A stretch of 64,000 bases of DNA, taken from the NCBI RefSeq assembly GCF_030272615.1, contig NC_081415.1, positions 101,970,796-102,034,795 on the forward strand, given 5' to 3'. The notes beneath the pieces are model-generated. The model did not search any database, was not told the origin of the DNA, and saw only the letters and a program-made list of their open reading frames with translations. Within the stretch, counting starts at the first letter, position 1, and each line of letters starts with the position of its first letter. The stretch comes from Cryptomeria japonica. Lineage: Eukaryota; Streptophyta; Pinopsida; Cupressales; Cupressaceae. The translations under genes and the position numbers were made by a program. This document shows positions 9,587 to 20,845 of the stretch, in pieces.

Positions 9587-10825
9587 ATGGCATCGTCGTC
9601 TAAGCAAGCAGAGAGACTTATGATTACTGTTGAACCTATGGAGTATATGGAATCGGACAAAATAGTATCATACAATGCATTGTCTCGAGTTCCTGATGGT
9701 GTTATGATCAAAGGTGATTTATCCAGTTATATTGACTATAAAATTGAGGATTTAGGATCATTATCAATTTATTCTCAACTCAAATCTTTGTGTGATTAAA
9801 GCAGAAAAATCAAACCCAAGTACATTAGGGTTTATGAAAAAGGTTTTCATAATGCAGCATATTTTCTTGAAGATTTTGAAGAAAAGCATGTTAGGATAAT
9901 TCTTAGTCATGTGCATGGAGAGAATATGTATCTTGACAGGTCGCACACAATCACAAAGGAAGCGATTCATGCAGTCACTGGTTTTTGGCAAACCGGTGAA
10001 GTTCCAAAGCTGAGGAAAATTTCAAGAGAGACTGTGATTGCACTAACTCAAACAACCTCTAACAGTCATGCATTTTTGGTCAACAACATTAAAGATCCAA
10101 CAGTTAGACTTGCAACTATGGTCATTGGTTAAAGGATATTTTAATCCAGTAGGATGAACAGTGTGCCATATGTTGTTGTGCATGCAGCTTACAAGATGAT
10201 TGTTGAGAATGCACATTATGACTTATGTGAGGCTATAAGGAGCCAATTGATGTTGAACCTGCAATCAATTAAGAAAGACAATAGTCAAAAGTTTAAATTT
10301 GGTCAACTATTGATTGGTCTATTCTTCTATTTTCATAATTTCCTACCAGGAATTGGTGACATTCTATGGTCAAAGGACATACCAGTAACAACTCAAATCA
10401 AGAACAACATTAAGGATGTAAATAACACATTTCCTATTGCTATGAACATATATTTTAATGAGTTCCAAAAGAAGGTGAGCATGAGGTTAAGGCTACCTGA
10501 AGATGTGGTGAAACACTTTGCAAAAGACATCTGTTTCACAGTAACCATAATTTTTTGTCTTATGGAGGCTGTTGAACCCAGGGAAGATGAGATGGAAGAA
10601 ATGAGTTATGAAGTCAACTATGACTTATTAATCGGCTATGCCAACAACCTTTTGGCATCTCCCAAGGATAAGAAGAAGAAAATACTGGGAACTTACCAGG
10701 AAATAAATGCACCTGCTCAACCCAATAGTGCCAAAGAGAAGAAGAAGAAAGTTGAGCAAGCACCTTCAGTGACCATCGGTACAAGGGTGACAAGAAGTGT
10801 TCAAGTCAAAAAGAAAGTAATATGA
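9587..10825 (+). pseudogene. ORF2 of the zinc-knuckle LTR family: plant-mobile-domain-like protein, three in-frame stops
   Basis: One reading frame runs from the Met at 9587 to 10825 (about 412 codons). It is broken only by TAA at 9797-9799 and by two TAA codons near 10130-10145. The middle contains YLDRSHTITKEAIHAVTG, and the later half YKMIVENAHYDLCEA, FAKDICF and LMEAVEP. The minus-strand protein at 51170-54009 has the same blocks in the same order (KITKEAIGAITGLP, YKMMRENEKLDLC, YSTDICF, LMEAVKP), so this is a real protein family. The end is Lys-rich. It has no RT, integrase or protease motif. The layout resembles plant mobile domain or transposon-associated proteins; that assignment is inference. 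It lies downstream of gag in the same element. Confidence 0.65.
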
Positions 10826-11864
10826 GAGCTTTACAAAAGTACATCGATAAGTTATATGTAAATATATTACAAGAAAATAGGAATATATTTGGGTAAGCCA
10901 CTTTCAACCAAAGGCAAATTGGGTAGGTTGATGAGTGCTATGAAAGAATATATCTTACAAAGTAGCTAGGAATGTGACTGGGTTGTCTCATCAAAATGTA
11001 TCATCTCATTTTAACGAAGGCCAAAGGCTACACAACATGACATAGTTTGACTGTTCTAATACACTACAATAAAATGATACAAAAACTGGTCTCCAAGCAA
11101 GTATATTTCATGCAAAAATTTAGATCCATTGAGAAAGGTCCATGTGAATTTCTAGGAGGTCTTATCTTAGCGCAAGGCCTTATTTCATCCTTGTGATTCT
11201 TCAAATTGTACATTTTCTCTTTCAATGAGAAAAGAGGAAGAATTGAGTAATGAATAAGGTAATGTTAAATACTATAAATATTAGAGTAACCACCTAAATT
11301 CATTTGATTATTATTCAATGGAAAAAGACTAGTATGGTTCAAATGACCAAGTATATAAATATGAATACAATGTTAATCCATGTAAGTATTAGTTTCCAAT
11401 TCATAATTTTGAACATTTGATGGAGCTCATGAGGAAAATCTATAAAAGGAAGAATACTTCAATTAAATATATAAGGCCCTTATTGATGCAAGAATAATAA
11501 AATTGTAAAATAAATATCAACTAAGAGTTAGACGCGTACCAACATAAGAATCGCCTATTATTAAGGAAAATAAAGCTTATCCAAAATGTGATAGAAAATA
11601 AAAGGTAAATATTGAAGTTGGAAACAACATCCTCCCTAAGAGGTTGATTCAAAAGAGGAAAGTTCCAATGTAGGAGCCAACAAAGAAGAAGTGCATTACC
11701 AAAACTCAAGCATGTCATGTCATTCCATCAAGTGTTTCACTAATACCAAAGGTAAATATCCAAAGTGATAAGGCCAAACAAGATCAAAAAGTGTCAATGA
11801 AGGAACCATTTGGAGGTAATGAGAAGAGGAAACCAAAATATAAGTACACTATGAAGGGCACACA
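10826..11864. other. No recognisable feature
   Basis: AT-rich sequence with only short random frames. It may be the decayed 3' part of the element that starts at 7565; I could not find its 3' LTR. Confidence 0.4.
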
Positions 11865-12516
11865 ATATATATAGAGAGAGGGGGGTGAATCAGTATATAC
11901 CAATTTCAACTTAAACATTAATTGTCATTAACAACTTCTCCAAATATAAACCCCAAACCATCAAAGAAACATTTACTAATCTTTCTTTAAACATAAAGAA
12001 ATTATTCAAAACACAACACATCCACACAATGAACAAACCGGATTAACGTAGACACCCAAAATGAGAAAACCATGATGAGAATAACTAGTTGGATATACTA
12101 CCCACATCCATCCTCACAAAATGATGAACCATTTACAATATAAAGTAGGCACCAACCTACTAGAGACACCAATCCCCAATTACAATTATAGGCACCAACC
12201 TACAAGAGACACCGATTCTCTATTTCAAGATCTAAGTACCAACTCAAAAAGTGAGACACCAATCCCACCAAAATATAGAGATATGAATTGTTGACCTTCA
12301 AACTAAATACACAGTATGCATTTTATCTAATCAACCTTTAGGACACTCTCCCACACAATGATTGGAGTGCAACTCACATAGCATCACCCTCAAATTCACA
12401 CATCAATAACACACATCAAATAATTACATTAATACCCTAACACACATCACCTATGAATGAACCTAGATCAACTATATATATGCTTTATAATTATATTTCC
12501 ATTCATATGTTGGTTG
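11865..12516 (-). repeat. Probable decayed LTR fragment
   Basis: It begins with GAGAGAGGGGGGTGAATCAG, the reverse complement of the C-rich motif near the 3' ends of the tRNA-Met-primed LTRs here. It continues with CACCAACCTAC..GAGACACC repeats. The orientation is minus. The solo LTR at 12517-13332 adjoins it. No ends or TSD could be defined. Confidence 0.35.
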
Positions 12517-13332
12517 TGTTGGCATTGCACACTCCAATGAGAATTGAAGGTGATTGAAGGTGTTGTCATTGATGGCAACTTACCAGCAACCTTGTGGATA
12601 TCTTCAGGCATCGGCACCAGCACCAGCACCGGTAGGCACTTCATCGACAGCGACAACAATGCTCACCGGCATCCCAGCTGACAGGAATAAAGTTTTGTTT
12701 ATTGTATTCAATTGTAATATCTTTTGTAATCTGACATGGCATATTGTAATAGACTCAAATATGTATGAGGTCTTGTAAATCATTTTTTAATATAGAGGAT
12801 AATAGATGTGGAATAAGGTAGCATGATGGTAGAAGTGATAAGCGAATATTAAAGCAAATTTTGTATAAGGGTTTATGGTTACTATATGAGCTTAAACCAG
12901 TACTAAACCTGACATAGTAGATGTTGTTTTATAGCAGTACATTATAGTGGATTTTCATGATCCATTTTGTAAGTCAATGAGACTTCCTTTTGTAATTGAG
13001 CAGTGAGCTCTAGGCAGTTGGCCTTCCTGCATGTGCATGTGCAGGCCCCTCTTGTAAGTAATATCCATTCATTGGCCAGTGAGTGAATATGGTGGGTCAC
13101 AAATCCCACTGAGGTTTTTTCCACACCGGGTTTCCTCGTTAAACATCTTGTGTTATGGTGTGCTTTCTATGTTGTCTTTACTATTCATATTTATTGCATT
13201 AATTCTTGTTTATCGATACACTATTTTGGAATGCAAAATACTTAATAAGGTAAAATATTATGTTAACCGGTTAGATACTGATTCACCCCCCTCCCCCTCT
13301 CAGTATCTTTGGGGTTATCATCAATCCTAACA
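12517..13332 (+). mobile_element. Solo LTR of the TGTTGG..CTAACA family
   Basis: It begins TGTTGGCATTGCACACTCC and ends ..CCTAACA. It is collinear with the solo LTR at 61914-62716 (shared GTGAGCTCTAGGCAGTTGG, GGGTCACAAATCCCAC and GGGTTTCCTCGTTAAACATC). There is no internal region. The flanking pentamers GGTTG and GACTG do not match, so the TSD has decayed or the copy arose by inter-element recombination. Confidence 0.8.
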
Positions 13333-13619
13333 GACTGAAGAAAAGATTATTCCATTTGCAAGTCGACCACAAGCTTAAACCACCACCAAACATGCAATAG
13401 TCCAATTCCAAAAGCCCTCACATTACTTTATAAGAAAGAACATGTTGTGCATTACCCAATGCAACTTAAATGGGCCTCAACAATTATCCACTCACTATCT
13501 CTAGTGAGCACGCATTATAATCCATCCTATGTTCTCTTCAAAATTGAATTAAAATATATATTTTTTAACCTTTTTGTTGCAACAAATTATTAGATTCACT
13601 ACGTAATGAATCTTATGTT
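13333..13619. other. No recognisable gene; possible continuation of older LTR sequence
   Basis: Short stretch between the solo LTR and a LINE fragment with no coding signal. Confidence 0.3.
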
Positions 13620-14440
13620 TTTGTTTTATTATTTGGCATATTTGGTTGGAAAGAAATCGTAGGATTTTTCATGGTGTTAGGATGGTTGTTCAGCATTTGT
13701 AGTGGAGAATTATTCATTCTCTTTGGGAGACTGTCTTGGCAAAGTGTAACTTTGTTGGGGATGTGGATTTATATGATCGGTTTAATTTTTCTCTTTAGGT
13801 GGTATTCTTTCTTTTGGGAAACAGTATGCTAGGTAGATCATGAGAAATAGATGTCGTCATCCTTTGTAGAGAGTTAATAGGGATGGTCACTAGTGCCCTC
13901 CTCCTCAGGGAGTCTTGAAACTTAACATTGATGGTTGTTCTCGGGGGAACCCTGACCATGCTGGTATTGGTGGGCTTGGTTGTGATAGCTCTAGAGATAT
14001 TCAATTTATTTTCTCAATTTATAAAGGTTTCCATACCAATAATCTCATGGAAGCTCTTGCCATTTTGCATGCGGTGAAGCGTAGTTGTGTTCGAATTAGA
14101 TTATTTGTGAATCAGATTCTCAGGTGGTGGTGACTTTGTTGAATGAGCATTTAGCTGGCATTTAACTGTGGTGATTAGACAGATTCTTTGGTTGTGCAAC
14201 TCCTTGGAATCTGTTACTTTTTTGTCACATTCCTAGGGAGTGGAATGGAGTTGCTAATTGTTTGGCTAAATGGGTTTCTAATCATGTGCAAGGCTGGAAT
14301 ATAGTGGATAAAGGGCAATTATCTTTGATACTTTAGTAGATGTTGACAAAGCTATGTAATTTTTTCTCTGTTGGACGTCCTTTGTATGTCTTTCTTTGAT
14401 TGAATAAATTTTTACCCCTCTTTTAGTTAAAATCTTATGT
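13620..14440 (+). pseudogene. LINE 3' fragment: RNase H domain and tail
   Basis: Frames at about 13905-14340 encode a plant LINE RNase H with frameshifts. LNIDGCSRGNPDHAG carries the first catalytic Asp, NNLMEALAIL the Glu, and a shifted frame near 14105 a DSQVVV-like third motif. FCHIPREWNGVANCLAKW follows near 14220. The end ..AATAAATTTTTACCCCTCTTTTAGT closely matches the minus-strand LINE fragment at 48421-48893, so both belong to one family. Everything upstream of the RNase H is missing apart from short LINE-like pieces, as expected for 5' truncation. Confidence 0.75.
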
Positions 14441-15278
14441 TTTCTTTGTAATTGACTAGAATATATAATTTTAATTTTTTTATTAAAATATTCATCAACT
14501 CTTCTATAAAGATTTGCTAAAATTCACTAAATATTCTATAAAACCTTTTGAGTTCCCTAAAACTTTCCCTGGTCAGTTATAGTAAAGTACATGGTATTTA
14601 CATTCTTTATTTTATCAATAAATGCATTTTTTAATAAAAAGGTACATGGTACGGAAGCTTCTCTAAATTACACAAAGGTTAAGAAACTAGTTTCAAACTT
14701 GCTAATGAGACTTATCAAATTTTCATCTGTCATGTAATATCAGCCTACCATTCTTTTTGAATACTCATGATAGTGTGTTATCCCCTCTCATGCCCACAAA
14801 GTTGATTAACTCAAAATACTGTTAGCTCAACTACCTGACATATTTTAGCTCATGGATTACATTTTCACAGGTTTGTGTTCAGTTGAAATCAACTCTTAGT
14901 CATGGCTCAAATTTTCAGTCATTTCAATATGGGAGTGCTAGTTCAAGTTCAAGTTCTCGTTTATTTTAGCATTATATGTATTATGTTCCTGTGGGATAGT
15001 GGGAAGCTGGTGTTTCTTTCCAATGCCTTGCTTTGATCGTAGACGAGCTAATATCTGTAAGTAATCAGTTTGAGCTAAGCATTACCACCACAAAAAAATC
15101 ATTTCAAATTTGTTTGCAGCTTGAGAAACTTAAGTCTCACAGTCAGAAACAAAATGGTGCCCTTTCCAAAATCTATGAAGCCATATAATACCCAACCTCA
15201 ATTTAAGTTCAAATGGGATTTGAAATGCAAACAAAGATCATTAGTCAAAATCATTTGTGTTCGGGGTTCTTTTCATAG
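14441..15278. other. No recognisable feature
   Basis: AT-rich sequence without a supported gene. No TIR, LTR or RNA gene was seen. Confidence 0.4.
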
Positions 15279-15439
15279 TGTGTTGGTTAAGTGGTGGAGT
15301 TCTTGTGACCACCAAGGTTCAAACCTATGCTGGACCATTGTGATCAGAGGCTTGCGCCTTGGCTGATCCAATATGCTTGCCGGTTTGAGCCTCAGCTTTG
15401 TTTAATGGGGATGAGGTCCCCCATTTGTGACCTCATCAG
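15279..15439 (+). mobile_element. Candidate tRNA-derived SINE
   Basis: An A-box-like TTGGTTAAGTGG (15284-15294 region) and a B box GGTTCAAACC (15316-15325) lie at tRNA-like spacing. They are followed by a SINE-like body with GGGGATGAGGTCCCCC. A 7-bp candidate TSD, TTCATAG, flanks it at 15272-15278 and 15440-15446. There is no clear poly(A) or poly(T) tail, so the ends are tentative. The internal boxes would form an RNA polymerase III promoter. Confidence 0.45.
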
Positions 15440-15993
15440 TTCATAGCTCCAGGTCAAAAGTCATGTTAAAAAGTTTACTCCACACTCAAATAAAAAAAAA
15501 TCATATCATGAAGTATTTATAACCCCTTCCAAATTTATTGATACTTTTCTTCCTTTTACAGTTTCATATGTACCATTTTTTTTAACAAAGCTCAATAAAT
15601 TATCTTTGAGCAGAGCTTCTCATTTACATGCACCACAAATTACATTTATTTTCCTTTTCTTGGTAACAGGATAACAGTGTAAGATCCATCCAATCAGAAA
15701 TAGGTTCTTCTGAAGGGGGCACTGGGAAAGAATGTGTCCTGAAAAACAGGCATTTGACTTCATGTCTCTTGCAATAAAAATGGATTCTAGCTAGATTTAT
15801 TTCCTGTATAGCAGGTTAATTGTTATCCATTTTTTATCAACCCTTGTATAACACAGACTTGTTGTCCTTCAAATTAGCATCGCTCTTGACAAAAGCTTGA
15901 TGACTAGATTATCTCATAGATGGTTGTTTGGGAAAATGGCCATGCTGTTGTAGAAACCATGTTAAGCCATGTCACCTTCTTCATCCTCCAATT
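15440..15993. other. No recognisable feature
   Basis: AT-rich; nothing supported. Confidence 0.4.
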
Positions 15994-16640
15994 TTATGAA
16001 GCTTTGTCCATAGGTCCCATCCAAACCCTTGAACAGTTCAGTGCAGTGGAGAAGAAATTTGATTGTTTTTCAGCCCTAACAATGTTGAACCTTTCTTGTT
16101 CTGCATCCCTTTTGAATTGCACAAGCCAAGCCATGACATCCATTTCTGGTTTGCAAAAGCTGACTCTGCCAACGACGAACTCCTGAACTGCCACGAACTC
16201 TTATACTAGATACACTAAATGCTCCTTGTTCTCCCTCAACATACCTATTAAAGCAAAGGTCGTTGAATTCATGGCCTCTGAGAGGTAGAGAGGCACAGAG
16301 AACCCAATTAGCACTGACAACTTCAGCATCAATATTTTTCCAATGCTTCTCCCAGATGTAGTGTTTGGCAGAAGTCTTCACCATCTCCTTGTCCCCAGTT
16401 ATCAAGAGAATATTTTGGACAAAAGTAGAGAAGACTTCTGAGCTGACTTGATAATATGCAGCTTCCTCCACATAATCCTTGTGAAGAACCTCCTTTATAG
16501 CATCTATGATGTCATCGCCCTGAGAAAACAAAACCTTCTTCATCCTTATATTGGTGATGCTCCATAAAAAAGCCATCTGTCATTGCTCGCCTAGAAGCTT
16601 TACATTGTGTCCATCTCTCCTGAGCATTGGAAGATGTGAA
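15994..16640 (-). pseudogene. Unrecognised coding-like remnant
   Basis: A 166-codon minus frame (16576 to 16076) has protein-like composition, for example DIIDAIKEVLHKDYVEEAA and SAKHYIWEKHWKNIDAEVV. It appears to continue across a frameshift near 16190 into a second frame reading FVVGRVSFCKPEMDVMAWLV, and upstream into a third frame (AQERWTQCKASRRAMTDG, about 16580-16625). This pattern suggests a frameshifted gene fragment or a decayed exon. I do not recognise the family. No start, splice sites or promoter can be assigned. Confidence 0.35.
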
Positions 16641-18961
16641 GACAAGATATGAGATGATGATTTCAAAACAGGGCTACACATTGTGGAAAAAGGTGGAGTA
16701 GGTCATATAATTACCACATTATCTAAACCAAACCTTCCTCCAAATGATTGTCAATGATTTGTTCCTCATCACTATCTATGCCTTGGTTAGGTAGGCAGTC
16801 CACTACCTTACTTCTTTCACAGTAGCAATGTTCAATATTGAATATTTTTAGTCGAGTCTAGAACTATCCAGGCTTCACAGTTTGTTGATCTTTCAATTCA
16901 TCAATTTCTTGTTTCAAATGTTCAGAATGTTCAGAGCGGTCGTCATTGAATCTCCTTCTATGCCTACCAAATCCAACATGCAAGACTGCCCCAGTTGAAG
17001 CCCATACAGAAATGCAGAGGCTTTGGCTTCATAATTGTACTTCCAAGGAGTTTCTTGGATTTTGCCTTTATCAATTTACTATAGTTGTCCCTATGACAAA
17101 CCCTACGCCTAAAGGAGCCAGGCTTTCCCTTTAAAGCCCCATCAAAATTTAGCTTCTATCTTCCTATTGAAGGAACCAGCCTTTTGATGGAACTTCTATT
17201 AGCAAGGGTCTAGCTTAATTTATTAAACCCATCAACAGGGAGTGTGTCATGCCTCTTACTAAAGTATGACTAACAAGTTTCAAGCTATTTGAAAGTCTCT
17301 TTTAATAGCATGAAGACTAAGAAGTTCAAAGATGTTTGAAGTACCCTATTTTCATATCTACTAAAGCATGCAATATTGGGAGTTTATCATAACATAATTA
17401 CAGCTGTTCATGGCCTACAAGGCTGCAAGATGCCTAATGAGTGCCCTACCAAGTGAGTTTCGTATTTTACCCTTGGGAGGCTCTCAGGGCTCAACTACTA
17501 AGTCACACATATTATGACGCCTTATTTTGCAACATCAAAGGTAAGTAATCTCAAACAGGCCCACACACCATAATGCCTTAGTTTGACAGTCACTTCAAAG
17601 ATAAGCAACCAAGAAATATTCCAGCAGGGATATACACCAAGGGTACATAGGGATGTAAAACTGTGTCCTTTTTTAGGTGTCCTCGTATTCAGAATGTTCT
17701 AGCAATGCCTCAGAAACATCCCCCTGCTGTCCCTTAACCCTCACCTCTACTAGAAAATGTCCTGAAAACATAGGAAATACGCAGAAAACATCAAGGATTG
17801 GTAACCATTCCCACTCCAATAAAGTCAAAAAAACATTACAAAATCGCCTTCTAATAGGCAACACAGATGCTATTGTTGGTGATACCCCAAACTTTAAGAT
17901 TTTTTGTTGACCCAAGCATATGGCACCTTCCAATTCTCGCTCAAAACAGATGGAAAATACATCAAGATGATGAAGTTCTGAAATTTTATTTAACAAATTA
18001 ACGGACATGTGACATCTTAGACAATGGTGGCAGAAAATTTGTTACTGCATATACTGGAATCATATGACTGGACATGTGCATAGCAGACAAAGATGAATGT
18101 GAGAGAGCACTGTTTTGCAGCTATGTCAAAGTTGAGCTTGTGCAAAATAAGAACACCCTAAAAATAGACACCCTATGCCCTAACCACTGCAAAACATGAC
18201 CTGTGCCTTAGTCGCTTAAGATTTTAGAGTTATTGCCCTGGCAACTAGTTTAAAAGAACAGGACTGAGAAGGCAATTTGAAAGTCATAAACCCCACAATC
18301 CAACTTTCATTATTTGAAGAATAATCAATGTGAAGATTAAGATTCAAATATTTTAGTCCAACTTTAAAAAATGAAGGATGTCTTTCACATTGTTTTCTGT
18401 CATTAGTTATTACTCAGTGCCTTTAAAGGCATGACAAGCTTCGACCTCCGATGCCAAAATCAGATTCAAAATTAAAATGGTAAACTATTCTAGGAGATAT
18501 TTGTTATCTTTCCTGTTTAACAGTTAAATTTTGTTAAAAAGGGAAAATTCAATTACATTTGATGCGTAAGAAGTTATAGTGAAAGTGAAAATCCAATTAC
18601 TTGAATACATAAGAAACATATGGGGCATAATTGCTGGACTGTGTTGAAACCTACAGAGCAAGATAAATAAATAAAATGGCAGAGATAATTAACTGGAATA
18701 TATCATAGGGCTTGGGATAGCAGATTGTGTTGCACAATCTAGACCTAACTAAAAAATCAAAAGAAATATGAACTGAATACGCTGCATTATTCAAAATCTC
18801 TTAATGTAAATTTCCCTTTCAAACAAACTCAGACTTAAAATATTAATGTTTCATTTTGTTAATTCATACGTTGACTCATTTGAAATCTCAATTCACCTCT
18901 AACATTTCATAATATGGTTATAATTTGAATCTGATAAATACCTTATCATATCTGAGTTCTT
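16641..18961. other. No recognisable gene
   Basis: About 2.3 kb of AT-rich sequence with only short frames (the longest, about 111 codons at 17673-18008 minus, lacks any motif). Possibly intergenic or intronic. Confidence 0.4.
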
Positions 18962-19317
18962 ATTGGCAATTAGCCTTAGTGGCTAAGCAGATTCTGAATC
19001 CAAGCTAGTCTTTGGAATATATATCTTTCTGTCATATTCTTAAAGACTGGGAAAAAGTGGCAAATTGCCTGGCTAAATGGGCTTCTGAGAACTTAGAGAG
19101 GTGGGATGTGGATGACTGGGAGCTCTTGTCCTCAGAGTACTTTGAGACTTTGGAAAACTTAATCATGGAGGACAGGAATATATAGCTTCTTTCTGTGAGG
19201 TTTCTTTTGGAGCTTCTTCTTGCTGTTTGTGGGTTCTCTTTTGCTGGGCCTGTGGCCTTTTGCTTTGTACTTGCTTTGGATTAATAAAATTTTACCCCTT
19301 CAAAAAAAAAAAAAAAG
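18962..19317 (+). mobile_element. 5'-truncated LINE with poly(A) tail
   Basis: A frame from about 19020 reads CHILKDWEKVANCLAKWASEN and then a stop, which is the C-terminal end of a plant LINE RNase H. A non-coding tail follows, ending ..TTAATAAAATTTTACCCCTTC plus a run of 14 A at 19304-19317. Only the last about 350 bp of the LINE were inserted or survive. No convincing TSD was found. Confidence 0.75.
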
Positions 19318-20845
19318 AATATCCTAAATCTCCTATATTTTAAAATTACACCTATTTTTTATAGCCATCCCCTGCTGTCCCAGAAATGCATTTACCTGTT
19401 TCCTGCCGTCCTCATCCTGGAAACTTGTAACATGGATATGCATTGGTAACTGGAGGCCAAGCAGTCGCAATGATCCAATGACAACACCTCATCATGTAAG
19501 GAACTACCCGAACCCTGTTAAAAGTAAAGCCCAATGACGGTCTCACTCTCACCTCTGGATACAAAGAAAGCTGGTTTCCTTACCTGATGGTTTTGGTTTG
19601 ATACCATTGCTAATTATCTATCTGCAAACATTGCTGAAGCCATATTCTGATAGGTTTTTTCTTGCTTTAGCATAAATTCAGTTAGCTGCAATAAGCTTTC
19701 TGCTGTTGATGTTGTCATGAAAGATGTCTGTTGTATCATATATTCTCTATACTATTGCCTTGGAATCTTTTGTCAAGTGAAACATAACGCACACACAAAA
19801 AGAATTGATGCCACAACTTGTTATCCTGGTCAACTTTGTTTGTCATCATACAGTTTGCAAGAAACTCAAGAGAGCTGTATTAAAATAATGATTATCCCTT
19901 ACAATACACAGAAAAACATGGTAGATGCATCATTTAACAAAAAAATTATATTACACATTGGCGTTCAGATACATGATATTATGTCTGCAATGGAAATCTA
20001 AAATCTTTCAGAACTGTTTATACTAAAATGTGTACTGATTCTTCTCAGTTCCTGTAAAAGCTCCATGTATAGCATCTCTATTCAACAACAAAAATGCTAT
20101 CCATATAGCTCAAATGAATTAAAATTTTAAATGAAAACCAATAGAAGATAAGAACTCCACTATAAGATCCATACAGAGATGAAACACTTTCCATATTTAT
20201 CATTTATTTTCAAATACATCAATACAGGCACATAGATGAAACTTATTCTGCAGTTTTCATTTATTTCGAACACACCAGTCCAGGTATTTAAAGATGATGC
20301 AGAGTAAAAAAACATTAAGCATTGTAGTAAACAAAACTGAAGAATAGTTTCCCAAAAAAACAGGCAAGTGGCCAATTAAAAGAGCTGATACTTTTATTCT
20401 CCAGCATAATCAGCTAAGTCAACTGCACAAACTCTCATATATTGTTATCTTTTCTGTGGCACACATACAAATCTTGTAACTATATTAAATCATGAATAAA
20501 GATTCAAAGAATGGAGTAACCAATCCCTGTACCTATTTCAAAGCAGGTCTCATGGAGACGACCTCGGCCTCCAAAACTCAATTAATTACACTTGATATCC
20601 TATATAGGTGCAGAAGGGTGCACAAGAACAAAAAAACCAGCCACTTGGAAGGCTCGAAAGCATTAAGAAAATCCATATGACTGATAAGGAAGGATCGTTC
20701 TCACCAACTAAAAAATACCTTTCTCAAAGACTACCAAAACTCTGATCCCATTCATTCTAACTCAATATATCTAGAAAAAAAATCACACTGCCAAAACAAG
20801 GATCATACCATGGTCTATAAGCTATTACTTCTAAATTAATTTCAA
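19318..20845. other. Intergenic region and 3' flank of the ERF gene
   Basis: No supported gene. For the minus-strand ERF gene this is downstream. A possible poly(A) signal (AATAAA on the minus strand, TTTATT at 20393-20398) could end its transcript about 450 nt after the stop. Confidence 0.35.

Noticed and set aside
9587-10825. Reading ORF2 as a pol (RT or integrase)
   Set aside because: No FADD/YVDD-type, DDE or protease motif in any frame.
12512-13337. TSD for the solo LTR at 12517-13332
   Set aside because: Flanks GGTTG and GACTG differ at two of five bases; not claimed.
15284-15325. tRNA gene
   Set aside because: A and B boxes are present but no cloverleaf or anticodon arm could be folded; called a SINE candidate instead.
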